NCBI RefSeq assembly: GCF_963668385.1
Contig: NZ_OY764327.1
Location: 5,712,724-5,776,723, forward strand
Length of the DNA stretch: 64,000 nucleotides
Origin: an uncultured Carboxylicivirga sp.
GTDB taxonomy: Bacteria; Bacteroidota; Bacteroidia; Bacteroidales; Marinilabiliaceae
Reading direction: 5' to 3'
Shown here one piece after another: positions 18,808 to 28,039 of this stretch. Under the pieces are notes generated by a model, which was not told the DNA's origin, made no database searches, and saw only the letters and a program-made list of their open reading frames with translations. Made by a program: the position numbers and the translations under genes. Position 1 is the first letter of the stretch. Each line of letters starts with the position of its first letter.

Positions 18808-21677
18808 TAAAATGTTACTTGTAGCGTTAATCCATATCGTCTGATCTGAGGACTATTAAAATAATCGAGTCCCATGGTATTACTGTGTCCCCAAAGTGTA
18901 TTGGAGCCCAGATTTCCTTTGTATTGAGATATGGTAAACAGATTGTTAGCAACGGCAGTTAGGGATAGTTTCTGGAGACCCCAACGTCTGACAGTATTTA
19001 CATTGAAATTGTAGGTAAAAAACAACTCTTTCAAAACCAGTCGCGAACCATCCTGAATATAATCTTCAGCCACGCCTTCAACTCCGTACCTAACCCAACG
19101 GTTATCGTTAACAAATCCGTCATCAGGCGCAAAGGATACCAGTGTATTGTTTATTGATCCATCCTGCTTTACACCGTCAAAAATATAGTTACGAGTGAGT
19201 CGCTCATCTGCTGTTTTTTGCGAAACTCCGTAATAATCCAAAGCAGCCTGTGTTCCGTTCCAAAGGTCGCCACCCAACACTGCATCCAGCGTAAATCCGA
19301 ATTGAATCCCTCTTACGGAAAAAGTATTAGTAAAACCAGCTAAAAAATCAGGATTAGGATCACCCAAAACTGCAGGAGAATTATCCACCAACGGAAAGCC
19401 ATCATCTCCTATTACATTTTGCCCTTCAGAGTTTCTCAACCACATGCTTCCAGTTATAACTCCGGGGCTATAATCCTTAATAAAAGCTGTATTTACATCA
19501 GCAAAACCTGCAACCGGAACAGCCTGCTCAAAATTTGAATTCGATACTTTTAAATGGATCTGAGCCAACGTTAGATTTGCATTCCACTTGAAAGAATGAT
19601 TCAATAAACGGGCTGACAAAGTTTCTTCCCACCCTTTTATTTTAATATCTCCCAAATTTTCGAAAGTCAGTTCATCAGAATCTAAAACAGGAAATATACA
19701 GTTATTGCGCTGGTTCCAGTAAAACGAGGTTGATGACTGAAGAGCTCCATTCAAAAAACTTGCTTCAATACTAAAATCAAGTTTCGAAACAATTTCAGGC
19801 TTAATATTCTTGGCAACACCTATCTCCTGATCTTCGAAATAAGAATTAAAATCAGACACATTGTATTTTAACGAATTATTCAATCCTACATGATAATCAA
19901 ATACATACTCATTTATTTGTGTCACATAATCCAGCTTCAGCTTGAAGCTCTGAAATACATCTTGTGTATCCCAATAAAATGTTCGATCGAGCCAACTAAA
20001 CGGGGAAAAACTAATTCCAAAATTCGGACGATAATAAACTTGACCGCTCGTTGAAGATGTGTAAAGATTCATACCAGCTTTTATATGAACGATATCATCA
20101 TAATATCCCGAATAGTGAACTTCCGGACTGGCTGTAAGAATATTTCGAGTCTGATTAATTTTTTCCGAAATTGGATCATTTAGGATTAGTTCTCTGCTAT
20201 AGTCATAAAACTCTCCTCTAACAGGCATGCTAAATCGGAATTTATAACCAATTAAATAATTCTCGATATAAGCACTTGCAAAATAGTTAGTCTGTGCTTC
20301 GTCTCGAAAATTACTTACTCCACCTTCATTACCTACTGTTCCTATAGGAAAATTCAATACTCTTTTATGATTATAATATTCGCCCGAAAAGTCAGCATTA
20401 ATATGGCCACGCGACCAATATCTTGTATAATCAAACTTATAAAGAAATGATTGTTGATTATTTCTATCAATACCTTTCTGAACAAATAAATAAGGATTAT
20501 CTAAATTTCCGGGTGATGCACTTCTTATGGATCCATCCGGATGGTAAATGACGGACTGATTGCTCTGTGCATCTTTCGCTGACAACCCAAAACTGTTATC
20601 AAATGAAACTGGAGTGAGATAAGCAGCTGATATAATTCTAGACTTCATAATTCCGTCCCGAAAATTATCTTTTGAATTAAAATAGCTCAAATTAGCCTTA
20701 AAATAATCGTTTAAATCCAACTTTACATTGAAGCGATGACTTTGAGTTTCCTCTCCCGGAATTATTCCTGAACTTAATAAATAACGATAACCAACATCCA
20801 AATGGGCCGATCCTAAAGTATGATAAGTTGTAAGATTGTATGAATTAATAAAACCTGTTTGGAAAACATCTGCAGGATCATACGCATTTGCCGCCATTCC
20901 ATTACCATTTGCTTTTGGCACTAATGAACCGTTTATGTCATTTGAATTAGATATACCATCAAATTCGAGATTGTCCAGAGGAGGCCCCCAGGAAAATATT
21001 TCTCCAGTTGAAGGCCCTTGATAACTTAACTTACCATCCAAAGGCCTCCCTTGTGTATATTTTGATTGAAGTTCGGGTAAACGTGCAGCTTTTTCAAAAG
21101 CAAAATTGGTTTTTAATACAATATCGCCCAATTGGTAAAATTGATCGTTCTGTAGGTTACCATACCTTCGTATCTGCCTCTCGAGCCGATTTGAATTTAT
21201 ATCCATAGCACTCATTGTTACCCGGTTATAACTTTCAATAATACTTGAATCAGCAATATAACTACGATAATACTTAAGCCTGTTAGCAACCTTAGCCGAA
21301 TCACTTAATGCTTTCTTTTCAGCATCTCGAACAAATCTGGTATCTTCTTTCACATGATTAAACGGAATGATCATTCTGCTCCCTACAGGATTCAAGCCAG
21401 TTCGGGTAACAACAGCTTTCTTGGTTTTCATGCCTATAAAACTGAAAACAAGCGTAGATCCCAATGGAGCTTCAATCTGATACTTCCCATCAATATCTGT
21501 TATTGTACCTTTGTTAGTTCCCTCAATAGTAACAGACAGTCCAGGTATGGCTTCGCCTTGGTTGTCAGTCATGGTTCCACTGACAAGAATATTTTCTTTT
21601 TGAGCATAGATAACGCTTATAGCTAAAAGCAAGTAAATAAGTAGAAATAAAATTCGTTTGATTTGGATAAGTTGCAT
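18807..21677 (-). CDS. SusC-like TonB barrel lacking the plug domain
   Basis: 956 residues. Signal peptide (1-25), carboxypeptidase-like domain (about 31-115, GTMTDNQGEAIPGLSVTIEG), then a linker of about 90 charged residues (VKEDTRFVRDAEKKALSDSA and onward) instead of a plug: the usual RGR, PLYVVDG and YGSRGANGV signatures are absent. The barrel region begins near residue 204 (LPELQSKYTQGRP, GEIFSWGP) with the sequence that normally follows the plug in SusC proteins, and ends in YGLTLQVTF. The missing plug is found in the next gene, within an alpha-2-macroglobulin-like protein, whose ATG overlaps this stop by one base. Either the plug is supplied in trans, or the barrel is permanently open or structural. 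No SusD gene is nearby. Confidence 0.9.
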   Translation of the reverse strand: MQLIQIKRILFLLIYLLLAISVIYAQKENILVSGTMTDNQGEAIPGLSVTIEGTNKGTITDIDGKYQIEAPLGSTLVFSFIGMKTKKAVVTRTGLNPVGSRMIIPFNHVKEDTRFVRDAEKKALSDSAKVANRLKYYRSYIADSSIIESYNRVTMSAMDINSNRLERQIRRYGNLQNDQFYQLGDIVLKTNFAFEKAARLPELQSKYTQGRPLDGKLSYQGPSTGEIFSWGPPLDNLEFDGISNSNDINGSLVPKANGNGMAANAYDPADVFQTGFINSYNLTTYHTLGSAHLDVGYRYLLSSGIIPGEETQSHRFNVKLDLNDYFKANLSYFNSKDNFRDGIMKSRIISAAYLTPVSFDNSFGLSAKDAQSNQSVIYHPDGSIRSASPGNLDNPYLFVQKGIDRNNQQSFLYKFDYTRYWSRGHINADFSGEYYNHKRVLNFPIGTVGNEGGVSNFRDEAQTNYFASAYIENYLIGYKFRFSMPVRGEFYDYSRELILNDPISEKINQTRNILTASPEVHYSGYYDDIVHIKAGMNLYTSSTSGQVYYRPNFGISFSPFSWLDRTFYWDTQDVFQSFKLKLDYVTQINEYVFDYHVGLNNSLKYNVSDFNSYFEDQEIGVAKNIKPEIVSKLDFSIEASFLNGALQSSTSFYWNQRNNCIFPVLDSDELTFENLGDIKIKGWEETLSARLLNHSFKWNANLTLAQIHLKVSNSNFEQAVPVAGFADVNTAFIKDYSPGVITGSMWLRNSEGQNVIGDDGFPLVDNSPAVLGDPNPDFLAGFTNTFSVRGIQFGFTLDAVLGGDLWNGTQAALDYYGVSQKTADERLTRNYIFDGVKQDGSINNTLVSFAPDDGFVNDNRWVRYGVEGVAEDYIQDGSRLVLKELFFTYNFNVNTVRRWGLQKLSLTAVANNLFTISQYKGNLGSNTLWGHSNTMGLDYFNSPQIRRYGLTLQVTF

Positions 21678-21867
21678 ATAAATCAGGTTTTAGATTAGTT
21701 TCATTTGATTATTTACAGTAAGGATGCAACAAGCTGACTGATTCCACAAAAAAACAATAAAAAAACTTCATTCTCCTGAATATCAATAAATACAACTTAT
21801 TAACAAAACGTAACAATATTCAAACATCTGACGTTTATATGGTTTATTTTTATCTAAATAAACATTC

Positions 21868-22353
21868 ATGAAAAATTTCAAATTCATCCTGCTTACTTTG
21901 GTTACATTAGCTGTTTTTAGCTGCAATAAAGATGATGAATCGCCTAACGGTAGCTCAGTTACAATGAACGATAAAAACTTTAGTATTAATACGGCAGCCA
22001 TACTCGGAGTTTCAATAGATGATTCGGGCCATACCGGAATTACTTTTGCAAGCGGTACCGAAACACAAGGAACCATATTAAGCATTGATGTTGAATCATT
22101 CACGAAGGAAACTATTGAAGGTCATTATAGCTATCCTCAAACCAAAGACAGTAAGCTACTTGATAACTGGTTAACTAATTATGTTACCTATGATAATTCA
22201 GATATGATCTCTTCAAATTTACAATGGGGTAATTTAACCATTAAACACAATGGCGGAAATAATTATACGGTAGAGATGGATTTAACAATGGAAGATGGAG
22301 TTGTTTTTGAAGGAACTTATACTGGTGAGTTTACCGTTATGTTTATGAATTAA
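21868..22353 (+). CDS. Small lipoprotein of unknown function
   Basis: 161 residues with a clear lipoprotein signal (LAVFSCNKDDES, Cys about residue 18) and a mature part rich in Gly, Ser, Thr and Asn that alternates like a small beta-sandwich (KHNGGNNYTVEMDLTM, EGTYTGEFTV). I do not recognise the family with certainty. It is divergent from the plug-less barrel gene (190 bases between starts) and ends at a hairpin terminator shared with the convergent gene. Confidence 0.8.
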   Translation: MKNFKFILLTLVTLAVFSCNKDDESPNGSSVTMNDKNFSINTAAILGVSIDDSGHTGITFASGTETQGTILSIDVESFTKETIEGHYSYPQTKDSKLLDNWLTNYVTYDNSDMISSNLQWGNLTIKHNGGNNYTVEMDLTMEDGVVFEGTYTGEFTVMFMN

Positions 22354-22367
22354 GTAATAAATTCCAT

Positions 22368-22399
22368 AAAAAAAGGGAAGCAATTGGCTTCCCTTTTTT
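22368..22399. terminator. Bidirectional terminator
   Basis: GGGAAGC and GCTTCCC form a 7-bp stem around a 5-base loop with seven A on the left and six T on the right, so it serves both the lipoprotein gene ending at 22353 and the convergent gene ending at 22414. Confidence 0.9.
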
Positions 22400-22413
22400 G
22401 TGACAATATAAAA

Positions 22414-23109
22414 TTATTGAATTGTAACCTCGAAATACATTGGCGATTCTATCACTTCATCTCCTTGACCATATGTTGTAAATTCAACTTCCCAAATCTG
22501 ACCTTCTTCCAAATCCAACATAAATTTAGATTTAATGATGGTATTAATCTTATCAATAATTTGGTCGCGCGAATTGTATCGCAAATCAAAGTTTGGATAA
22601 CCTTCTCCAACCATAGTATAATCAGCTCCAACTAATGTATAATTATCGGTTGCATCACTAACTAGCGATTCTTCCAAAACAAAGTTGGGTACCACTTTCC
22701 AATAAGAAGAATCGGCTGGTGTTTCGCGAACAAAAGTTACAAAACAAGTCGAGTCAATAGAAGAACCTGCATAATAAACAAATTCCATTGTTACTAATTC
22801 TCCCGGATTTCCGTATAAATGGCTTATACATTCAGGCAAATATTTTTCAAAAGGTGCCGAATCTGAGAAGTTGCCATATTTAGCAACAGCCTCATTGGAA
22901 GACTTTTCATAATCTTCATCAGCTAATACATATGGAGAATTTTCTCCGTACTCTGCTTCAGTAGCCAATGTTCGGTCTGATATGTAAATAAACCAATCGT
23001 CATCTTGTTCCAAGCCATCATCCAGATCATCGCGAAAATCGGCCAACGGATCACAAGATACTACGGCAAACGCAAAAAAGATATATAATAGATTCGTAAG
23101 TAATTTCAT
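22414..23109 (-). CDS. Lipoprotein paired with TonB receptor
   Basis: 231 residues with a lipoprotein signal (FAFAVVSCDPLADF, Cys about 19) and a very acidic start of the mature part. No family is recognised. It starts 26 bases after the TonB receptor gene and is co-transcribed with it. By position it may be a surface substrate-binding partner, but it has no SusD features; function remains unknown. Confidence 0.8.
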   Translation of the reverse strand: MKLLTNLLYIFFAFAVVSCDPLADFRDDLDDGLEQDDDWFIYISDRTLATEAEYGENSPYVLADEDYEKSSNEAVAKYGNFSDSAPFEKYLPECISHLYGNPGELVTMEFVYYAGSSIDSTCFVTFVRETPADSSYWKVVPNFVLEESLVSDATDNYTLVGADYTMVGEGYPNFDLRYNSRDQIIDKINTIIKSKFMLDLEEGQIWEVEFTTYGQGDEVIESPMYFEVTIQ

Positions 23110-23135
23110 TTTTCTATTGCTTTAACTGTCTGTTA

Positions 23136-25664
23136 TTAGAAATTTAGTTTTAAACCAAACGACCAGGTACGACCTAAACCGATATACATGGTTGATGCAT
23201 CCCAGGTAGTTCCATCGTTAGCATCGGCAATGTACCATGTATCCAGAAGGTTACTAATCTGGCCAAATGCAGAAGCATTCAACTTACCCATTTTAAATCG
23301 ATAAACCGCATTTAGATCTACCAATCCAAAGTTTGGCATCTGCCAGGCTTGAACACCTTCCATATCTTCACTCGTTCTATCCTCTGGCGAGAAGTTGGCA
23401 TAGTTTTTAGCAAAGAAGTTGTAATCAGCTCCTACACTTAAACCATCCAACACTTCGTATTTAGCACCTAAAGCAGCGGTAATCTGAGCTGCATTACCCA
23501 CTTTCAAATCTTTGGTATACAAATCGTACTGCCCTAATACATTTTGATCCTGATCAACAAAAGTAGCATTCACATTATCAGCCCATCTCCAATCACCAAC
23601 AGATCCCATACCCGTAACAGTTAATTTGTTGGTCGGACGCCATTCGAAATCTACTTCAACACCCATATGCACTGCATTCAAACCAAGAATATTAGCAAAT
23701 CCTGCAACCTCACCATTATCATACATAGTGCGAACCATTGATTTATCCATCCAGTAGGTGTAATAAGCATTGGCATTGGCAGCAAATGTTTTTGTGCGCA
23801 ATCCATAACCTAACTCTGCACTGAAGATTCCTTCATTTTTAGCATCATCATTTATTTCATTGGTATGATTCATGAACACTGCATTCATTAATGGAGGACG
23901 TTGGAAATACCCAGTATTGAAAAATACATTGTTCTTCTCATCAATATTGAAGTTAACACCTGTTTTCAAGCTAATAGTTTGACTATGAACCCAAGGTGAA
24001 ATATGATCGCCATAAGCATAGTTACCATAATCGATACGACGATACGATACATTAGCAGCAGCCAGGTTAGCAAAAGCAGATAAACGCCCCTCACTGTACT
24101 CAAGCTGTCCAAAAACAGATTCCCAAAGTACTTCTCCGTCATTGTCGTATCCTACCTTATCACCTACACGAGCTACATGGTTTGTTGAAACACCATGCAC
24201 ATCACGGGTAACAACCGTATATTCACCTCCAACAAGGTCTGAAATTTCCTGGTAATGCTGTCCATAATAATAGCGTCCATCAACACCTCCAATGAATTTA
24301 AGCTTATTGTTGATATCCCAATCTAAAGTAGAAACACCTCCATACCAATTATGATGATTAGTTGATGCCACCATATAAGTAGATGACTCTCTGTTCGCAG
24401 CATTTTCGCGATACAACCGATCAAAATCAATTAAGCTACGGCTATCACCAATTCGGTAATCATTGAAGTTACGATCATCACCAAAACCTGCAATACCTCC
24501 TCCCCGTCCGAATGATGCATAAACAACCGTTTTCAGGTTTAAATCATCATTGATATTCCAAAAATGATTTAACGACAATTGAGGTTTACTATAATAGTTG
24601 GTTCTTCCATTATATTCGCTGCCATTGAGGTAACCCCAATCTGAGTTATGCTTACGTCCGTATTTGTTCCACTCATCCAAAGACATCATCGTACGTCGCT
24701 GACCATGTTCCTGATTAGCACCGAATGCATTGAATGAAACAGTATGTTTATTATTAATAATTTTTGAAACGTTAGCAAAGTAGCTCCAACCTTCAAACTG
24801 AAGACCATCGGCCCAGCCTTTACCCTCCGTATGCGAACCAGAGAAAGTAAATGCCCATCCATTATCGCTCAAACCGGTTGATGCAGTAAAAGCCATTTTT
24901 TCGTAACCATCGTTACCTATTCCGTAATAGATATTTCCACCTGCTTCGCTATCGGTTGTAGTGGTTAAAATATTGATGGTACCTCCGGCAGAAGGAACAG
25001 CTAATTTTGATGCTCCCATTCCACGCTGAACCTGCATGGTACGTGTTACATCCGACAGACCAGACCAGTTACTCCAGTATACCTTGCCATTTTCCATATC
25101 GTTAACAGGTACACCGTTAATCATCACTGCAATATTATCGGTATCAAAACCTCGTAGGGTAATACGAGAGTCTCCAAAACCACCACCATCATTGGTTGCA
25201 TACACACCGGGCGTGGCCTTTAATACTTGAGGAAATTCCTGAGCCCCCAGTTTTTCTTCAATTGTTTTTGGCTGTATAGTCGACACCGCCACAGGTGTTT
25301 TACGATCAACCGCAAAGTTGGCAATAACCTTTACCTCATCTAGGCCTACCTCATCGGCCCCCAACTTAATAACACCTAAATCGATTTCACCACCATCAAC
25401 AGTTATATTCTGCTCAAGGGTGTTATAGCCAATATAACTAAAAACAAGTACTTTTTCGCCTTCTTTAACATCTAAACTAAAAGTACCATCAAAAGAAGTT
25501 ACTGTTCCATTAGTTGTTTCTTTTTCAACTATTGAAGCTCCAATCAACTCTTCTCCTGTTGCTTTGTCAACAAGTACACCTCTAACCAAAGTTTGTGCAC
25601 TGAGGGCCAAAGGCAAAAGCCCTAAACATACAATCAAAATGAATCTGAAAAACCGGATTCTCAT
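23136..25664 (-). CDS. TonB-dependent receptor with carboxypeptidase-like domain
   Basis: 842 residues. Signal peptide (1-23), carboxypeptidase-like regulatory domain (24-110, GVLVDKATGEELIGASIV), plug (about 115-225: ITLRGFDTDNIAVMINGVPV, VQRGMGASKLAVPSAGGTINIL) and a barrel ending in the aromatic WSFGLKLNF. It is shorter than SusC proteins and has no SusD partner, so it belongs to the general TonB receptor group in Bacteroidota that handle metal chelates, vitamins or small molecules. The ligand cannot be named from sequence. Followed by a lipoprotein gene of the same operon. Confidence 0.93.
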   Translation of the reverse strand: MRIRFFRFILIVCLGLLPLALSAQTLVRGVLVDKATGEELIGASIVEKETTNGTVTSFDGTFSLDVKEGEKVLVFSYIGYNTLEQNITVDGGEIDLGVIKLGADEVGLDEVKVIANFAVDRKTPVAVSTIQPKTIEEKLGAQEFPQVLKATPGVYATNDGGGFGDSRITLRGFDTDNIAVMINGVPVNDMENGKVYWSNWSGLSDVTRTMQVQRGMGASKLAVPSAGGTINILTTTTDSEAGGNIYYGIGNDGYEKMAFTASTGLSDNGWAFTFSGSHTEGKGWADGLQFEGWSYFANVSKIINNKHTVSFNAFGANQEHGQRRTMMSLDEWNKYGRKHNSDWGYLNGSEYNGRTNYYSKPQLSLNHFWNINDDLNLKTVVYASFGRGGGIAGFGDDRNFNDYRIGDSRSLIDFDRLYRENAANRESSTYMVASTNHHNWYGGVSTLDWDINNKLKFIGGVDGRYYYGQHYQEISDLVGGEYTVVTRDVHGVSTNHVARVGDKVGYDNDGEVLWESVFGQLEYSEGRLSAFANLAAANVSYRRIDYGNYAYGDHISPWVHSQTISLKTGVNFNIDEKNNVFFNTGYFQRPPLMNAVFMNHTNEINDDAKNEGIFSAELGYGLRTKTFAANANAYYTYWMDKSMVRTMYDNGEVAGFANILGLNAVHMGVEVDFEWRPTNKLTVTGMGSVGDWRWADNVNATFVDQDQNVLGQYDLYTKDLKVGNAAQITAALGAKYEVLDGLSVGADYNFFAKNYANFSPEDRTSEDMEGVQAWQMPNFGLVDLNAVYRFKMGKLNASAFGQISNLLDTWYIADANDGTTWDASTMYIGLGRTWSFGLKLNF

Positions 25665-26147
25665 CTCTTACAAATTTTGTTTTAATTAATTTGATATCAT
25701 TAGAGACCTATATGGTCGCAAACCTCCATGCCAAGTTTATGCCAAGAATGACGTAAAAAACCTAAGTATTGTTAATTGGAATATTATTGAATTGTTTCGA
25801 TAAAGTTTTTTAAACACTCCTTATTATAATATAACGTCTATGTATTAAGTATTGATATTGTTCAGGATAGAACCATTCATCGAATCCATAAAGAAGTTAG
25901 ACGTATATAGTATTTATTTATATATTAACTTAATGTTAGCTATTAGCATTTCTTAGACTGAATAGATGAAAATATATAGACACTATTTTGTTTATATTAA
26001 CATACACTTACACATTAAGACCTAAGACAAATTTGTCCTAACACTTAGAAGTTACATGTAAAAAATCAGCATATTTAGAAGAAGATTCTAACAATTAGAC
26101 AGCTTAATCGTTACAATAAAAATCAGTAACTTATGTGAGCAAATCAG
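25665..26147. other. Intergenic region between divergent genes, 483 bases
   Basis: Strongly AT-rich, no convincing reading frame. It contains a 12-base perfect palindrome GACAAATTTGTC at 26026-26037 and a repeated TTGGCAT pair near 25730-25750 (minus strand). It must hold promoters for the TonB receptor (minus) and the sensor kinase (plus), but I could not place a consensus promoter. Confidence 0.6.
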
Positions 26148-28034
26148 ATGTTTAAATTTAGAGTGAAACATATCCGAACCAATCTGGCGATAACCATTGG
26201 TGCCTTTGTATTTGTAACCATACTTGTTTTAGGATGGGTTCAATATTACTCTGTTAGTCAATCAATAATGGACGATGCTTACACAAACCGATTAATTACA
26301 ACTCTACGTTCTCACCAAAGCTCAATTCAGTCATTATTAGAGAAAGCCATTGAAACTTCAGAAATATTAGCTGATGATCCAAGCCTTACAAATTGGTTTA
26401 CATCATCAGACAATAATGATCACATAAAACAAATTGCACTCGAGAGATTAAGTAAACTCCATAACGATTTTGGATATTACACAGTATTTGCTGTGAATAT
26501 TAAAAACCATGAATATTGGAGAGAAAATAATAATTTACTAGATGTAATCTCTGAAAATGATCCTGATGATTCATGGTTTTTTGAAACAATTAAAAAGAAG
26601 CATAAAAGCACCTTAAATTTCGATTTTAACAAAGAATTAAAAGAAACCATCTTATTTGTAAATGTTATAATGGGTGATATCGAAAATCCCATCGGCATAG
26701 CTGGTGTAGGAATTGATCCGTCTATGCTTGTAGAAGAATTTAATAAAACTAAAACCTCTCAAAACACACGTTTATGGCTTATTGATGACGAAGGTAAAAT
26801 TATCATGTCGGAAGACACAAAAGAAATCAATTATTCTTTAAACACAATTATCGATAATATATCATTAGACGCCATTATAAATTCATCTTACTCATCATAC
26901 ATTCAGCATTTAAAAATAAAAAATGAAAGATATGAACTTGCATCTCTAGTAGTTGGGAATACTAATTACAGAATGGTAATGATGATTCCTCAGAAGGAAC
27001 TGCTTTCAATTCTCGACATTATACGCCTCAATACTATATGGCTAAGCTTAATTATCCTTGCCTTGACACTTATTTTAGTTACATTCGTTTCAAACCGAAT
27101 TACAAACCCATTAATCAGGTTAAGTTCGTTCGCTAACAAACTATGGGACAATCAGCTCCATATTAAAATTGATCCAGATTTAATAGACCGAAAGGATGAA
27201 ATTGGTCATCTTGCTCATAGTTTTGAAAGTATGCAACAACAACTTACAGAAGTAATTGATCGATTAAATAAAACTAACAAGAAACTTAATATTGAACAAT
27301 CGCAACTTCGAAATACCAATCAACAATTAGAACAAGCTCTAGAAAAAGTTTCCGAAAGCGAAAGACTAACTAAATCTTTTTTAGCCAATATTAGTCACGA
27401 GGTTCGAACACCTATGAATAGTATCATGGGCTTTGGACAACTTCTGGAAGTTGAAGACTTAGGTAGTACTGTATTAAATTCATATGCCAACATTATTGTA
27501 CGAAACAGCCAGCAGTTATTATCCATACTTAATAACTTAATTGAAGTATCGAAAATGGACTCCGGCATGACTAAACCACATTTAATTTCGATATCGGCCA
27601 AACAATTGGTTAGTGATATTTATGATTTATTTACCTATGCGTCCAGTAAAGAAACCACTATTATTAACCAAAGTACTGGCATAACCGAAGATATTGTTTT
27701 TGAAAGTGATCAACTACTAATACGACAAGTATTAAATAATTTACTTTCGAATGCCATCAAATATACTCGTGCAGGGACAATTACAATTGGTTTTAAAACT
27801 AACAAAGAAAGCATTGTATTTTATGTATCCGATACTGGTATTGGCATCAGCGAAGAAGATATCAAATCAATATTTGAACCATTTTGGCAAGTGGATCAAA
27901 CAACAACCATTAATGAAGGTGCCGGTTTAGGTTTGGCCATCTCCAAACGAATAGCCGACATCCTTAATGGTCAATTATGGGCAGAGAGTAAACCCAATAA
28001 AGGTTCGACTTTTTACGTCTCTCTCCCATTGTAA
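26148..28034 (+). CDS. Sensor histidine kinase with Cache-like periplasmic domain
   Basis: 628 residues. Membrane segments at about 13-33 and 290-312 flank a periplasmic region that looks like a double Cache sensor (YYTVFAVNIKNHEYW, DDSWFFETI, GIAGVGIDPSML). A HAMP domain (315-370) and coiled coil follow, then HisKA with His417 in FLANISHEVRTPMNS and an ATPase domain with the N-box LLSNAIKYT, G1 DTGIGIS and G2 GAGLGLAI. No receiver domain is attached and no regulator gene is adjacent, so this is an orphan kinase. Its stop is 5 bases from the stop of the convergent gene. Confidence 0.94.
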   Translation: MFKFRVKHIRTNLAITIGAFVFVTILVLGWVQYYSVSQSIMDDAYTNRLITTLRSHQSSIQSLLEKAIETSEILADDPSLTNWFTSSDNNDHIKQIALERLSKLHNDFGYYTVFAVNIKNHEYWRENNNLLDVISENDPDDSWFFETIKKKHKSTLNFDFNKELKETILFVNVIMGDIENPIGIAGVGIDPSMLVEEFNKTKTSQNTRLWLIDDEGKIIMSEDTKEINYSLNTIIDNISLDAIINSSYSSYIQHLKIKNERYELASLVVGNTNYRMVMMIPQKELLSILDIIRLNTIWLSLIILALTLILVTFVSNRITNPLIRLSSFANKLWDNQLHIKIDPDLIDRKDEIGHLAHSFESMQQQLTEVIDRLNKTNKKLNIEQSQLRNTNQQLEQALEKVSESERLTKSFLANISHEVRTPMNSIMGFGQLLEVEDLGSTVLNSYANIIVRNSQQLLSILNNLIEVSKMDSGMTKPHLISISAKQLVSDIYDLFTYASSKETTIINQSTGITEDIVFESDQLLIRQVLNNLLSNAIKYTRAGTITIGFKTNKESIVFYVSDTGIGISEEDIKSIFEPFWQVDQTTTINEGAGLGLAISKRIADILNGQLWAESKPNKGSTFYVSLPL

Positions 28035-28039
28035 TATGC

